Source: Urophycis tenuis (lineage: Eukaryota; Chordata; Actinopteri; Gadiformes; Phycidae). From it: 64,000 nucleotides of DNA. A program made the translations under genes and the position numbers. The stretch is taken from NCBI GenBank assembly GCA_036785325.1, contig JAXIVH010000152.1, positions 232,001 through 296,000 of the forward strand, read 5' to 3'. This document shows, in pieces, positions 18,252-29,800 of the stretch (its first letter is position 1; every line of letters starts with the position of its first letter). The notes below the pieces were generated by a model. That model did no database searches, was not told where the DNA came from, and saw only the letters and a program-made list of their open reading frames with translations.

Positions 18252-19265
18252 GGACTCAAAGTCCTCATGTAACATAGAATACGCATAAACAAATAGCATG
18301 ACCTAATCAGCTCATTTGTATCAGCTGTGGGTATTAGGGGTGGAGCTGGGCTGTGTCTATAACAGTGTCCCTCCAGCCGTAAGTTAAACACTCTCTGGTT
18401 GCTGAGAACAGGTGAGAACCACAATATCATCTCAGGATAGATTTTATATACATCCATCCATCCATCCATTATCAAACCGCTTATCCTCTACGAGGGTCGC
18501 GGGGGATTTTATATACATATATGTTTAAAAAAATATTTTATCAATATACTACATAATACATATCATATATTTCCATGTCATATCATATACTTATATTTAT
18601 ATCAATATATAAAATAACATATAGATTATTCAGATATTGACCTTTTGGATCAGTTTACACCGAAGCTGACTGACGTCGAATTACATCTGTAATGCAATTG
18701 ACAATTAACAGCCTGACACAATTCCCAAATGTTGAATTTTAAAGACAATGGTTGAATTAGTTTCATATCTCTTTTGATTCCTCTCTCTATCCCGTGCTTC
18801 AGTGTTTACGGGAAACCCTAATCCATGGCCTGATGTTTTTAAGTTAATTAATAGTAAGGATTTTGGTTTCTGGAATTAAATTATTTGGATCCTATCATCA
18901 TCCGGATTAATATAAGATTGTGATCTTTATTAAAAAATGTGACTGTCCCATAAAAAAAAAAGTATTTGATATGAAGTCTGTTTAACATATTAAACCTGTG
19001 TTTGTTCTTTCATCAACATTACATTTGTACTCTCATGACTTTCTGATGAGAGTAAGTGGCATGCATCCATACAAGTTTATGAGTGTGTCGATTGCATTGA
19101 CAATGCATTGCACCCATCAGCAGCAGCACCAGGAGCCTTGACCTTTGCTTCAGAGAGTTAAGGTATATGTCGCATAATGTCGGACCTGTGAGGCCACTGA
19201 GACCACTCAGTGTTTGTTAAAGGCTGTACCAGTAAGCAGAGGGTGACTGGTGAGGTGTCATCAGG
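18252..19265 (+). other. Spacer between X and Y genes, unit A
   Basis: AT-rich non-coding sequence repeated in unit B. It includes a short RTE LINE 3' tail (18452-18507). The last 150 bp before the Y start codon probably hold its leader. No TATA box was assigned with confidence. Confidence 0.5.
18452..18507 (-). mobile_element. RTE-type LINE 3' tail scrap, unit A
   Basis: Plus strand reads (ATCC)n then CAAACCGCTTATCCTCTACG. This is the reverse complement of the GGATAAGCGG...(ATGG)n end seen at 51971-52010. The unit B counterpart is 40446-40502. Confidence 0.7.
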
Positions 19266-22200
19266 ATGAACGGCACCAGGAGAACAGACAGCTTTGGTGA
19301 AGCCTTCTTCAAGAACTTCCTCGCAGTCTTCCTCTGTGTCATTATCAACTCCATCAACGTCTCTTTCGTCTATATCTACTTCAGGAGTCAGGACTTCCAG
19401 AGGGACCCTAGGTACACACACACACAGGCAGACACACACACACCCCTGACCTCATGTTTATCCTCTGATGAATGAAAGCTCATCTCCCTCTTTCTCTCTC
19501 ATGTTCTCTCCTCCCCCGCCCCCTCCAGGTATCTGCTGTACATCCACCTGGTGGTTAATGACATCATCGTGCTCACCGGCGCCATCCTAATGATGGTGCT
19601 CACCTACGCTACGGTCCGTCGCATGAACGTGACCTTCTGCTCCGTCACCCTAATCGTCATGGCAACCACCAACAAGTATGGCTGCTGAGCAGTGTCGGGG
19701 AAACACATTGCCAATAGCAATGTATCAATACATTCACATTTACATTCAGGGCATTTACCAGATACTTTTATCCAAAGCAACTTACAAAGAGTACATTTAT
19801 CATAAGAAGGTGAAACATTTCACTGCTGCTAATACAGTAAGAAAGTCACTAGAACAAGTTTCAAGCATTTCTATTGCTAGTATTCAACATCTCTGACCAA
19901 GTGCCAAGTTACAAAGAGCGATTAAAGTGCCAAGACATACAACAAATAACAAACAATAGACGCAGGGAATCATTAACAATTGGACAGTCAATCAAAAAAT
20001 CCACTTAATACATACTGTGATGAAATATGAATGCACCAGAATAGCACATACACGTTAAAATTTATAGACTAAATCTACAGTCGCAAGGACAGCTGCTAAA
20101 TGTGAAGATGCTTATTCTGCTTGTTCCTCCGTGAAGAGAAGAGAATTGTTTTAAGTAGTACTGATATGATTACAAGTAATAGCACTAGCAGTACTAGTAG
20201 CACTGTATTCCAGGAATAGTCCAGTGAACCTAGTCTACATATTGGTACCACTGGGACAACTGGTACTAGTAGTACTAGTACTACTACGAGCACTTCTACT
20301 ACCAGTAGTATGAGTACTACTAATAATACTGCTACTACCAGTAGTACTAATTATACAACTAGTACTGCTACTACCGTAGTACTAGTACTTCTACTAGTAC
20401 TGCTAGTACCAGTTTTACTACTTATACAACTGGTAGTGCTACTACCAGTAGTACTAGTACTTCTACTAGTACTGCTACCAGTCATACTAGTAGTAGTACT
20501 AGTACGACTGTATTCCAGGAACAGTTCAATTAACCTAGCCTGCATGGCGGTGGAGCGCTACATCGCTGTGTGCTGGCCGCTGCACCACCCCCAGGCGTGC
20601 ACCATGGGCCACACCTACGCCCTGATCGCCCTCATCTGGAGCGTGTCCTTCCTCTCCTCCTTCGCTGACTTCATCATCGTCATCATGACCCAACCCCTCT
20701 CCTTCTTCTCCGTCACCATGGACTGCCACCTTGACGCCATCTACTCCAGCCGCCAACACAAAGACAAGGCCATCGCCACCCAGGTGAGCTGCAGCCGGCC
20801 GAGCCCTGTGTGACGCTACACATGGGAGAAGCAGCAAGTACTTCAAATACCATTGATTACCATTGCTTGGGGTTGTAGTATTTCCAGTCATTAAGGAAGA
20901 AATAATGCCTTCCATCGGTTTAACTTGAAGTTGATAGTAACAATGCTATACAGTTAAGTTTGAGTCTAGTGCAGTTTTGTACTGCATGTTATATGTACAG
21001 GAGTATTGTAACAAATGTAATTTCCCTCAGGGATCATTAAAGTATTTCTGTCTGTCTGTCTGTCTGTCTGTCAGTATATGTGTGTGCAGTATATGCAATA
21101 TAATGTTGAGGTGGTGCATATTGCACAATGTTGAGGTAGTGGTCTGTCTCTCTCTCTCTCCCAGGTCTTCCTGGTTTCCATCGTGTTTCTGATCCTCGTC
21201 CTCACCTACCTGAAGGTCTTCTTAGCAGCCAGGAAAGCGTCCGGGGATGACCAGGTGTGGAAGCTCAATAACACCAGAAAACACCATTCATAGTTATCAA
21301 TACTATTGATGATTGGCACATCGTGTTCATTGGTTGCATTGAAACTTGACTTGTTGAGTAGAACTTTGATTCTAACAATTTCAGACATGAACCCAAAACC
21401 CCTTCACAGTGCTGCAATTCATGTGTTATGCAATTAAAATACATTACATGAGGACATTTAACATTCATGATGAATTTGAGTGGGAAAACAAAAAAGGACT
21501 ACAGAAGAACTGCATATTATTGACACATTTTAAAGATTAAAGCTTCAGGCCAGAATACAATTTTGAGTTTGCTGCCCCCTAGAGGTGATACAACATCTAT
21601 TAGGCTAAGCTGATCTTTAGCATTTGTGATGGATCTATGGAAGCATGGACCATATTCACTTAACGGCCAGCTAAGAACTGGTTGAACTGGTTTGAGGGAC
21701 TATATTCTGTTCGCCCACCCAGCTAAAATTTCTCCCACCTAGCGCATTTTGTATCATACTGTCATACTGTGCATCACCAGCTGTGATGTTGATTAGCCAT
21801 TACAATCCATTACAATATCTACCCATCAGTGATATCACACACAGACGTATGATAGATAGGCCAGCCTACCCAGTGGACTGTACCAACTAGAAGACTGATC
21901 TATCCATCATACATCTGGACCCAAGACATCAAGTTTGATGTCACTATAGGGCAATCACTGGCTTATCAACATCACATCTGGTGGTGCAATAGAAATATAT
22001 CACAAAATATGTGCAATCACTTGGAGATGGTTGACAGCTCCACTCAAAGGAGTCACGATTCAGGTCATGGTTCAGGTTTTGGTTAAGGTTAAAAGGGGAA
22101 ACATCGGGCTGGGTTATCTTCTACTGTTAATAAAGTGCAGTGCTTCATGCGCCTGCATTGTCAACATCAAATCAGTTAACTGTGAAAAACATAATCTCAA

Positions 22201-22730
22201 AAGTTGGACCATGACATCATCGGTCAAGGATTTAGCATTGTTCATTGGACCACATAGGATGCCCAACGATGTCCAATGACCAATGACCCATGACATCCAT
22301 GGTCCAAATATACTAAGTTTTTTTTTCATAAAAACCATTGCCGTGCATGACAGTCCCCCTTTAAGGTCAACATTTCCGATCATGGGTCAAGCTTCATGTC
22401 AAGGTGCAGTTCAGGGTTCGTGCTGTGAGGGGACCTACTGAACACAGCTGGTCCCTGCAGGCATCGTCCAGGAAGGCGAGGAACACCATCCTGCTCCATG
22501 GTGTCCAGCTGCTGATCTACCTGCTCTCCTACGTTACGCCCTTCATCAACAGGCAACTGGCAAATTTTGTCCCCACCAAAGTCCTCTTTGCCACCTTCCT
22601 CCTCACCATCATCCTCCCCCGCTTCCTCAACCCGCTCATTTACGGCGTGCGCGACCAGAAGTTCAGCACCCAGCTCAGACTGCTGCTCTACTCCTGCCAC
22701 TGCTGGGGCCGGGGCCGGGCGAGAGACTGA
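19266..22730 (+). CDS. Y-type odorant receptor 131-2-like GPCR, unit A (frameshifted tail)
   Basis: Five exons by consensus splice sites and phase: 19266-19411, 19529-19675, 20519-20783, 21165-21254, 22461-22730; total 918 nt, 305 residues. The product is a seven-transmembrane class A receptor of the fish OR131-2-like family. It starts MNGTRRTDSFGEAFFKNFLA (N-glycosylation site, then TM1). Exon 2 gives TM2 (YLLYIHLVVNDIIVLTGA). Exon 3 has the DRY-like MAVERYIAVC. Exon 4 gives TM5 and the third loop. Exon 5 has KARNTILLHGVQL (TM6) and the TM7 box NPLIYGVRDQKF. Compared with Y-B, one base is missing after CYSC-region codons near 22703, so the tail ends early (WGRGRARD). TM helices are unaffected. 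Expected role is chemoreception at the plasma membrane of sensory neurons, by family inference only. Confidence 0.78.
19729..19815 (-). mobile_element. SINE 3' segment in Y intron 2, unit A
   Basis: Plus strand ATTCAGGGCATTTACC and TTTATCCAAAGCAACTTACA are the reverse complement of the tail found at the 55981-56140 SINE (AAGTCGCCTTGGACAAAAG, then the AATGTAAATG end). The unit B copy is at about 41807-41893. Confidence 0.65.
20266..20515. repeat. TAGTACTAG/ACTACC-rich low-complexity tract in Y intron 2
   Basis: Trinucleotide-based ACT/TAG repeats directly upstream of the exon 3 acceptor at 20518. Open frames through it are repeat artefacts. The unit B version (42330-42557) is shorter by about 40 bp. 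Confidence 0.8.
21039..21072 (+). repeat. (CTGT)n microsatellite
   Basis: About eight CTGT units in Y intron 3, after GGATCATTAAAGTATTT, a LINE-tail-like context. The counterpart is at 43090-43112. Confidence 0.8.
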
Positions 22731-23129
22731 AGCCCACCGCAGGAGAGAGAGTCAGGCCAACTGGGGACGACAGAGGGAGAGTGATGTTGGGAGGGAGAGG
22801 GAGCTCTAAAAAGATGAGGAGATAGGAAGGCCCTGGTGCCTGGTATGATTATCTAGAATGTTATTTGTGATGTTAATGGTGTTGTGACGAGGACCCTGTG
22901 TAGAGGAGATAAATATGAAAAACTTTTGTACAAAAGTGTTTTATCATCCGTTTTACCCCCAGGGATTCCATTTTTGGGACCATTGCATTTAATACATATG
23001 TTCTGCTCTGATCAGCTGAAGTACAAGGCCGCCCAGCTGTCCATTACAAACCAGGACCAAAATACCTAGAGAATATAGAAGTCCCACTCCCAACTTATGC
23101 TGAAAAGCTTCTCATTGTGTCTATAGTGG
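22731..23129 (+). other. 3' flank of Y gene, unit A
   Basis: Matches 47056-47390 of unit B closely. Unit homology ends at GTGTCTATA (23129). In unit B the same words run straight on into unit C (GTCTATATAACC), so 23129/33212 marks the place where transposon DNA entered between A and B. Confidence 0.65.
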
Positions 23130-23810
23130 TTTAATATACACCCTCTGCTGCAACCTAGACACATCATCAGTGATGTAACCTGAGGTCATAGGGTGTTTCG
23201 GGTCTCTCAACATCAGACACCCTCGCCCAGGCGACCCAGCCGCGGCTGATCAGACCCCGGCTTGTGTCTGGGTAGCTTGTGTGGCCCACGGATCACCCCT
23301 CATGATCCACAGCCATCTTGATGCCTTCTCAGCAGCATCAGTGGTGTTTTTGATGGCTTTCTTGCTGTGCAGGCTGTGCTCCCCTTATTCCCAACAACTT
23401 GAGGGCCCTGCAGAGTGACTGGCCTGCGAAACCTCGGCATCCAACCTCAATGGGACTGCATCGAGTCTTCCATCCGTTGCGCCGGTATTCGCCTGCCAGC
23501 TCCTCATACTTGTCCCTCTTCCTCTCAAATGCCTCCTCCATCCGGTCTTCCCAGGGCACAGTCAACTCCAGCAGTATCACCTGCCTTTTTGATTCTGACA
23601 ACAAGTCCAGCCTAAAGCCTAATTTATACTCCTGCGTAAAGTGCCGTACGTCGGTTACGGAGAGCCCTCTACGTCGACGGAGAGCCTGACGGAGAGCCTC
23701 TGCGTCGTCTCCGTCTGCCATAAATATTTTTAAAGTATCCGTCACTCCGTCAACACACAACGGAGACCGCAAGGGCTGTGATTGGTCCTCTAAACACGTC
23801 ATTTACACAG

Positions 23811-24661
23811 CAGTGTTGTGCTAGTTACTGAAAAATAGTAACTAGTTACAGTTACTAGTTACTTTGTAAAAAAGTAACTCAGTTAGTAACTCAGTTACTT
23901 AAACCAAAAAGTAATGCGTTACTGAGAAAGTAAAACGTAAAACGCACTGTAAAATGAACTGTAAAACGTTCTTCCAATGCTCTAAAGGTTGATTGATTGA
24001 GTTCTCCCTATAGCCGTCATTTCAGTTCTGTACTGATGCTGAATAATACAAAATAATACAACCGTTTCAATTCAGTTGCATCCACATCACTGAATCTAAT
24101 CATCCAAGCAATATGATCTGTTGTGCACCAACACAAACACCAAATATTTATTTCAGTCAGGCCATAGGCTATAAACTGGCTAAACAAGGCTATTTTTCTT
24201 ATTTGGCATGCCGCTTCTCGATGTGCTTCAGCAGATTGCTGTTGCTGTTTTTCGCCGTACAGAGGATTTTTGACCCGGGGCACAGTTTACATCTTACCGA
24301 AATGTTGTTTTCCCCTTTGCTCTCGAGTTGAAAAAATTTGGAGTATTTCCAAGAGTAGAAACTGATCTTCCCCTTGTCGCTCGCCATCATGCCGTGCACT
24401 GACCTGTCCAGTCATCTCGGGGCGCGTGTTTTATTGCGTGTGTGACGCTAGAGGCGACAGCTTTGTTTTTCAATTCAATTAAACTTTATTGATCGGGAAC
24501 TGCGTGCCGTTGTAAAACCTCACCAAAAGGAACGGAGTAACGTAGCGTTCGCCGTTCGGTAACGGGAACGGAGTTACTGAATTTTAAAAAACAACGCGTT
24601 ACGTAACGCGTTACTGAAAAAAATAACGGCGTTACTAATAACTCGTTACTACCCAACACTG
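23811..24661. mobile_element. Non-autonomous hAT element
   Basis: Ends CAGTGTTG and CAACACTG, with a subterminal region crowded with AGTAACT/AGTTACT words. The flanks share TTTACACA (23802-23809, plus one extra G; 24662-24669), an 8-bp duplication as expected for hAT. A minus-strand BED zinc-finger remnant lies inside. Confidence 0.78.
24199..24399 (-). pseudogene. BED-type zinc-finger remnant of hAT transposase
   Basis: A 66-residue minus-strand frame, with KYSKFFQLESKG followed by VRCKLCPGSKILCTAKN and NLLKHIEKRHAK. The spacing CX2C...HX4H fits a BED finger, the DNA-binding N terminus of hAT transposases. No catalytic domain follows, because the element ends soon after. It may be a solo exon or a relic. 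Confidence 0.72.
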
Positions 24662-26513
24662 TTTACACATGAATGACTCAAAATTAATCACATTCTATCA
24701 CTATCGACTTCTATCACAACGTAAACACTGGCAGCGCCATTTATATATATCCGCTTTATACGCTATATATACGCTATATTATACGCTACATATATACGCT
24801 TTACTATATGGACGCATAAAGCTCCAAAATGCAAGCCGACCTACTTGAACTTGTGAAACTTAAAAGAGACGGTGGCAAATTGCACTAAATTGTTGTAAAT
24901 AGTTTGTTGTTGTTTGTTTTGTTTTAGTTTGTGTACGGTTTTTACTTTTAAAAGCATTTCATTTATAATGTATCCCCTTTTCTATTTAATAATTGATCCC
25001 CTCTTAACTATTTTTTCCTTTTGTACTTATTTACTTGCGTGAATGTCATGGCCAGTCTTCGTAGCGACCCCTACTGGTCAAGCGGGAAATTGCATTCCGT
25101 ATCCGTCACCACGACGGAGAACTATGAGGGCTCGAGGGCTCTCCGTAGTTACGCAGTCGGATTACGGATTACGCAGTCGGAGAAGTATAAACTAGGCTTA
25201 AGTGTGGTCACTGCGATGGTCTCTGGGAATTTAAGCTGTTTCCCCAAGTCCACCTTCAGCTGCCAGTCCCTAGCTGTTGTCAGGAGCCCCCCTGTTTGGC
25301 TTGGGCGGTGTTGAGGCTTCTCACCAGATTTAACAAAGGTGATTGAATGCCTAGCTGGCTGTTGCTGCTTGCTGAGTGAGATCCCTGAGCAGATGGTATC
25401 TGCTATCACCTTCAGAACCTGATTGTGGCGCCAACAGTAGCGCCCCTCACCCAGGGCTTTCGGCAACAGCTTAGGATGTGCTCCAGTGATCCTCTCCTCT
25501 GACACAAAGGGCAAGCAGGTGTTTCTGCCAGGCCCCAACAGAAGAGGTTGGATGGGCTGGGGAGGACGTCGTAGACTGACTGGATCAAAAACTTTATCCG
25601 GAGCGGTTAGGATGTGTCTAGGGGAACTTTCTACCACCCCTACTTAGAAACATTGGGCCTCATTCACGAACCATTCTTAAGAACAAGTTTGTTCTAAGTC
25701 CTACTTACGAAGATTTTACAAAGATTGTGGCATTCATGAATTTTTTTCTTATCCAGGATTTTTCTTAGGTAAGAACAAATCCTACGAACACTTACGAGTA
25801 GGCCTACTCTTAAGCACATTTCAGTGCTGACATGTTGGCATGGTTGTGTTGTCTTCTTTTGTTAAGTTCAATAAAATACATTACAGTGAAATTTCCGTCA
25901 TATTTATGTATTTATTTATTCATTTCATTTTTTTTTTTCATTTTTCATTTTAATTAAATTAAATGTGCCAATGCCACGAATCAAGTACACTGGCAACCAT
26001 GGCGTCAATTAGTGATACCACCCTATTTATAGGTGGCATTTCTCCATCCACGGCCTACAAAACAATGGCATATCTATTGCTGCTACAGGAGATTGCGGAT
26101 CGTGCCCTACGGAGGGAACGAATCTTTCAGGACCACGTAGATCTTTTTTCAGAGAGCGATGAGTACCTCTTTGGACGCTTTAGGCTCCCACGAGTTGTTC
26201 TTATCGATCTGTGCAACTATTTGGAGCCAGCACTTCGGAGCCACACACATCGGTCCAACCCTGTCCCCCCGCATGTGCAGGTTCTATCGACCCTCGGGTT
26301 TTTGGCCACTGGATCCTTTCAGCGGAAGCAGGGGGACAGGGTGGGCATCTCACAGCCATCCATCAGCCGCGCTCTCCCTCGAGTTGTGGATGCAATTAAT
26401 CAACTGGCTACACAATACATAAAATTTCCATACACAGCAGAAGAGCAAGTCACAGTCAAGAGAGGATTTCATCTCATTGCTGGTCTCCCTAACACCATTG
26501 GCGCAATAGACTG

Positions 26514-26673
26514 TGTTGTGTCCAGGAAAACACGGACAAAGGGGTACACGCTTACTGTGTTTATTAAGCCACACAGGTCAACCACATTGATACGCAGGCT
26601 CAGTTCACTGGAGTCACTGCCTTACGGCCGTGACGTCACACCGTCGCCTAGCGACCAAGAACCATACACTACA
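26514..26673 (-). repeat. 3' LTR of gypsy element 2
   Basis: 160 bp; plus strand starts TGTTGTGTCCAGG and ends ATACACTACA. On the minus strand it carries AATAAA (about 26560-26566), a polyadenylation signal. Confidence 0.9.
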
Positions 26674-26885
26674 TTCACCCCCCCCTTGTTAGAGTGCAAA
26701 ACTACTAAACAAGTTAGTACAACATAACATCACTGCGACTTGAACATAGTCAATTTGACTGGGAAAATCAACCAGTTATTGCAACGTGACATTACAAACA
26801 TGAACTTAACTAACCCAACTAGATAAACCGGGTAGACTACCGGTTTACCCACATAGCCTTGTGGATTATTGTGCCACGTGACAGG

Positions 26886-29800
26886 CTATGCTAGAACAGG
26901 TGCTGAAACTAAAACATAGTCTTTGAGGTAAGAGGGCCTCTGGCGAGCCCGGGCAGGACGGGGCCCAGGTTCCAGAGCATTATCTGGTGCATCGACTTCC
27001 GGCGGCTGGCCCACTGGATTGTCCGGCTGCAGAGAAGGGAGGCCCCAGTCCCAGTCTGTGTGCCGTGGATCAGTTGCCACCGCCCGGTCCTGGGCGGGAG
27101 GAGGCGTGACCCGTCGAAGGCGGCTAGCGTGCCAACGGGTGCCGTCAGCCAGACGGAAGCTAGCCGGTCCCAACTGTGCGGTGATCTGCTGTGGTGAAGA
27201 CCAGAAGGAGAGGAGCTTGTGGGACCGATTGGGTCGACGGATGCGGACCCAGTCTGACACTGCAAGTGTGGGCTGTCTCACCCTACGCACCCTGTCGTAG
27301 CGCTGCTTCATTTGTTGCTGTTTCCCTGCTACCCTGTCGCTGGGAGAACTGGGAGAGGGCTTCTTTGCCGGAGTGTCTTCCCTGGGAGGACGTAGTCGAT
27401 CTAGGGGAAGCTGGAGTTCACGCCCCAGCATCAGGAAGGCTGGGGAGGCATTGGTTGTGGCGTGTGGTGTCGCCCTGTAGTGTAACAAGGTGTTCTGTAA
27501 GGCCGTTGTGAATGTGAGGCCATCAGCCAGGTGTGCTCTTAGACCGTTCTTGAGGGTCTGGTTGAACCTTTCTACCCCCCCATTGGCCTGCGGGTGGTAC
27601 AGGGCGGTTCTGATGTGTTTAATTCCTCTCTCCTCCGTGAAGGACGCGAAGTCAGCCGAGATGAACTGGGGGCCGTTATCGGTGGTGATGGTGTTAGGCA
27701 CACCCCAGCGGGCAAACAAGGAGGCGAGGAATTCGGTGACTGCCTTGGCGGTTACAGACCCCACAGGCAGGACTTCAGGCCATTTGGAATGAAGATCATA
27801 GGCCACCAGGAGGAAGCGCTGGTGGTGAGGAGTGCCGTGAAGCTCCCCACAGATGTCCACCTGGATGTGGGACCATGGTGACGCAGGCCAGGGTAGGGGC
27901 TGTAGACGTGGAGGTGGCGGCAGGCCAGTCTTGCCACTGGTGAGGCAAGCTGTACAGTCCTTCACCATTGTCTCAATGTCCCTGTCGATGCCTGGCCACC
28001 AGACCAGACCCCTACAGCGCTGCTTAACCCGCACTATGCCCAGGTGACCCTCGTGGACCATGGTTAAGATGTGGGGTCTCAGGGCAACGGGAATCACCCT
28101 ACACAGCCCCCTTGCGATGCAGTCGCCATTCCAGCAGGAGAGGTCGCCTTTGACGCGATGGAAAGGCGCTAGATCCTCCGGCACCTTAGCAGGCCAGCCC
28201 TCCTGAATGAAAGTGCGGAGCTGACTAAACACAGGGTCTTGTGCGGAAGCTGCCTGGAGCTCCTGCAGGGAGACCGCTGATTGGAGGGGCCCGTGCAATG
28301 CCAGAATCAGTTCCGGTTCTGGGCAATCATGGGTGGTGTCTGGTGTAGCGGTGGGCGTAGCGGAGGTGGGCGTGGCCCTGGAGAGCAGGTCGGCCACAAC
28401 GTTGTCCCTGCCAGGCGTAAACATGGTGGTGAAATTGTATGCCTGCAACCTCTCTGACCACCGGTACAGGCGCAGTGGTTTGTGTCCCGATCCAGTTGTC
28501 GTCAGGAGGGCGGTTAGTGCCTGGTGGTCGGTCCGGAGCGTGAAATGGCGCCCATAGAGGTAAATATGCCACCTCTCGCACGCCCAGACACATGCCAGTG
28601 CCTCTCTCTCCCCCACCGAGTATTTCTGCTCGGTCGGGGTGAGGGACCTCGAAGCAAACGCCACGGGACGTTCAATCCCCCCATGGAGCTGGGACAGGAC
28701 AGCACCCACCGCGGTGTTGGACGCGTCACAGGTCACTATCGTGGGGCTCTGCAGATCGAAGTGGGCGAGCACAGGAGGAGAGGTGAGCTGGGCTTTCAGC
28801 TGACGGACTGCGGCGGAGCAGGCAGGAGACCAGGACCACAACGCATATTGTTTGAGGAGGGCGCGCAGCGGTGCGGTGGTTTCGGAGTAGTGGGGGAGGA
28901 AACGCAGGTAGAACGCCGTCATTCCCAGGAACGAGGACAGCTGCGCCAGGCAGGTGGGCTCAGGCAGGCGCAGGATGGCGTCGGTGTTGGAGTGTAATGG
29001 GCTTAGGCCATCAGCGGTCAGACGGAAACCCACAAACTCGATGGTGGACGCCGAAAAGGTGCATTTCTCAGTGTTTAACGTGAGGTTATAGCGGGAGAGA
29101 ACGTCAAGCACCTTGGAGAGGCGGTCGTCGTGTAAAGCTGACGTCGCACCATGAACCACAATATCGTCCAAGTACACGACCACGCCTGGAATGCCAGCGA
29201 AGATAGTGGCCATGATCTTTTGGAAACAACTGGGGGCGGAGCTAAGTCCAAAAGGCATGCGCGTATACCTGAAGACCCCCATGTGCGTCACAAAAGCGGT
29301 GAGGTTGCGGCTCTCCGGGTGCAGGGGAACCTGCAGGTAGCCCTGGCGGAGGTCGAGTTTGGAGAAGACCGCCGAGCCGTGAAACTTGGCGGAGAGCTCC
29401 TCTGTTGTGGGCAGGGGATACTTGTCAGGGATCACCGCCTTGTTCACCCGTCTGAGATCAATGCAGGGGCGTAGGCCGCCCGTCTTCTTCTGCGTCACCA
29501 CCAGGTTGGAGATCCACGGCGATGCGTCCACCCGCTCAATGATGCCTGCATCCAGGAGTTTCTGCAGCTCGGCCGTGACATCATCACGCAAGGCGAGGGG
29601 CAGGCGGCGGAGAGGCTGGATGACCGGGACCACAGAAGGATCTAGGAGCGGCTGGTGGTTGAAAGCAGTAAGGCAGCCCAGCCCGGCGAACAAGGAAGGC
29701 CAGCGGTGCAGCCAGGGCGCGGCCACCGTCAGTATGGTGGCGCCCATGTTGTCCGCGATGGAGAAGCCCAGGGCACAAAACAGGTCGAATCCCAGGAGGT

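Larger units (their letters stand above)
23616..25198. mobile_element. Harbinger-like MITE
   Basis: Ends AGCCTAATTTATACT and AGTATAAACTAGGCT form an inverted pair with one mismatch. Both are flanked by TAA (23613-23615, 25199-25201), the 3-bp TWA duplication of PIF/Harbinger elements. It has no transposase. Its length of 1583 bp includes a nested hAT element. Subterminal CTCCGTC/GACGGAG motifs recur at both ends (about 23640-23720 and 25110-25185). Confidence 0.75.
23130..25640 (-). mobile_element. LINE-type retrotransposon C-terminal fragment (interrupted)
   Basis: Two minus-strand blocks belong together. The first (25640-25199) has KALGEGRYCWRHNQVLKVIA and TARDWQLKVDLGKQLKFP. The second (23612-23130) has ILLELTVPWEDRMEEAFERK and VGCRGFAGQSL. 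They form the C-terminal part of a polyprotein common in fish non-LTR retrotransposons. It appears to be the same family as the middle piece of the chimeric LINE at 10030-10340. A Harbinger-like MITE (23616-25198) separates the blocks. Frameshifts near 25530 show decay. The clade was not resolved. Confidence 0.62.

Noticed and set aside
20310..20515. Open frame of 167 residues beginning in TAC/TAG repeats upstream of Y-A exon 3
   Set aside because: Only the part from 20519 is exon; the rest is intronic low-complexity sequence that happens to be open.
25149..25637. A 162-residue frame as a possible host gene
   Set aside because: Its motifs (GRYCWRHNQVLK, TARDWQLKVDLGKQLKF) belong to a repeated LINE-type polyprotein that is broken by a MITE.
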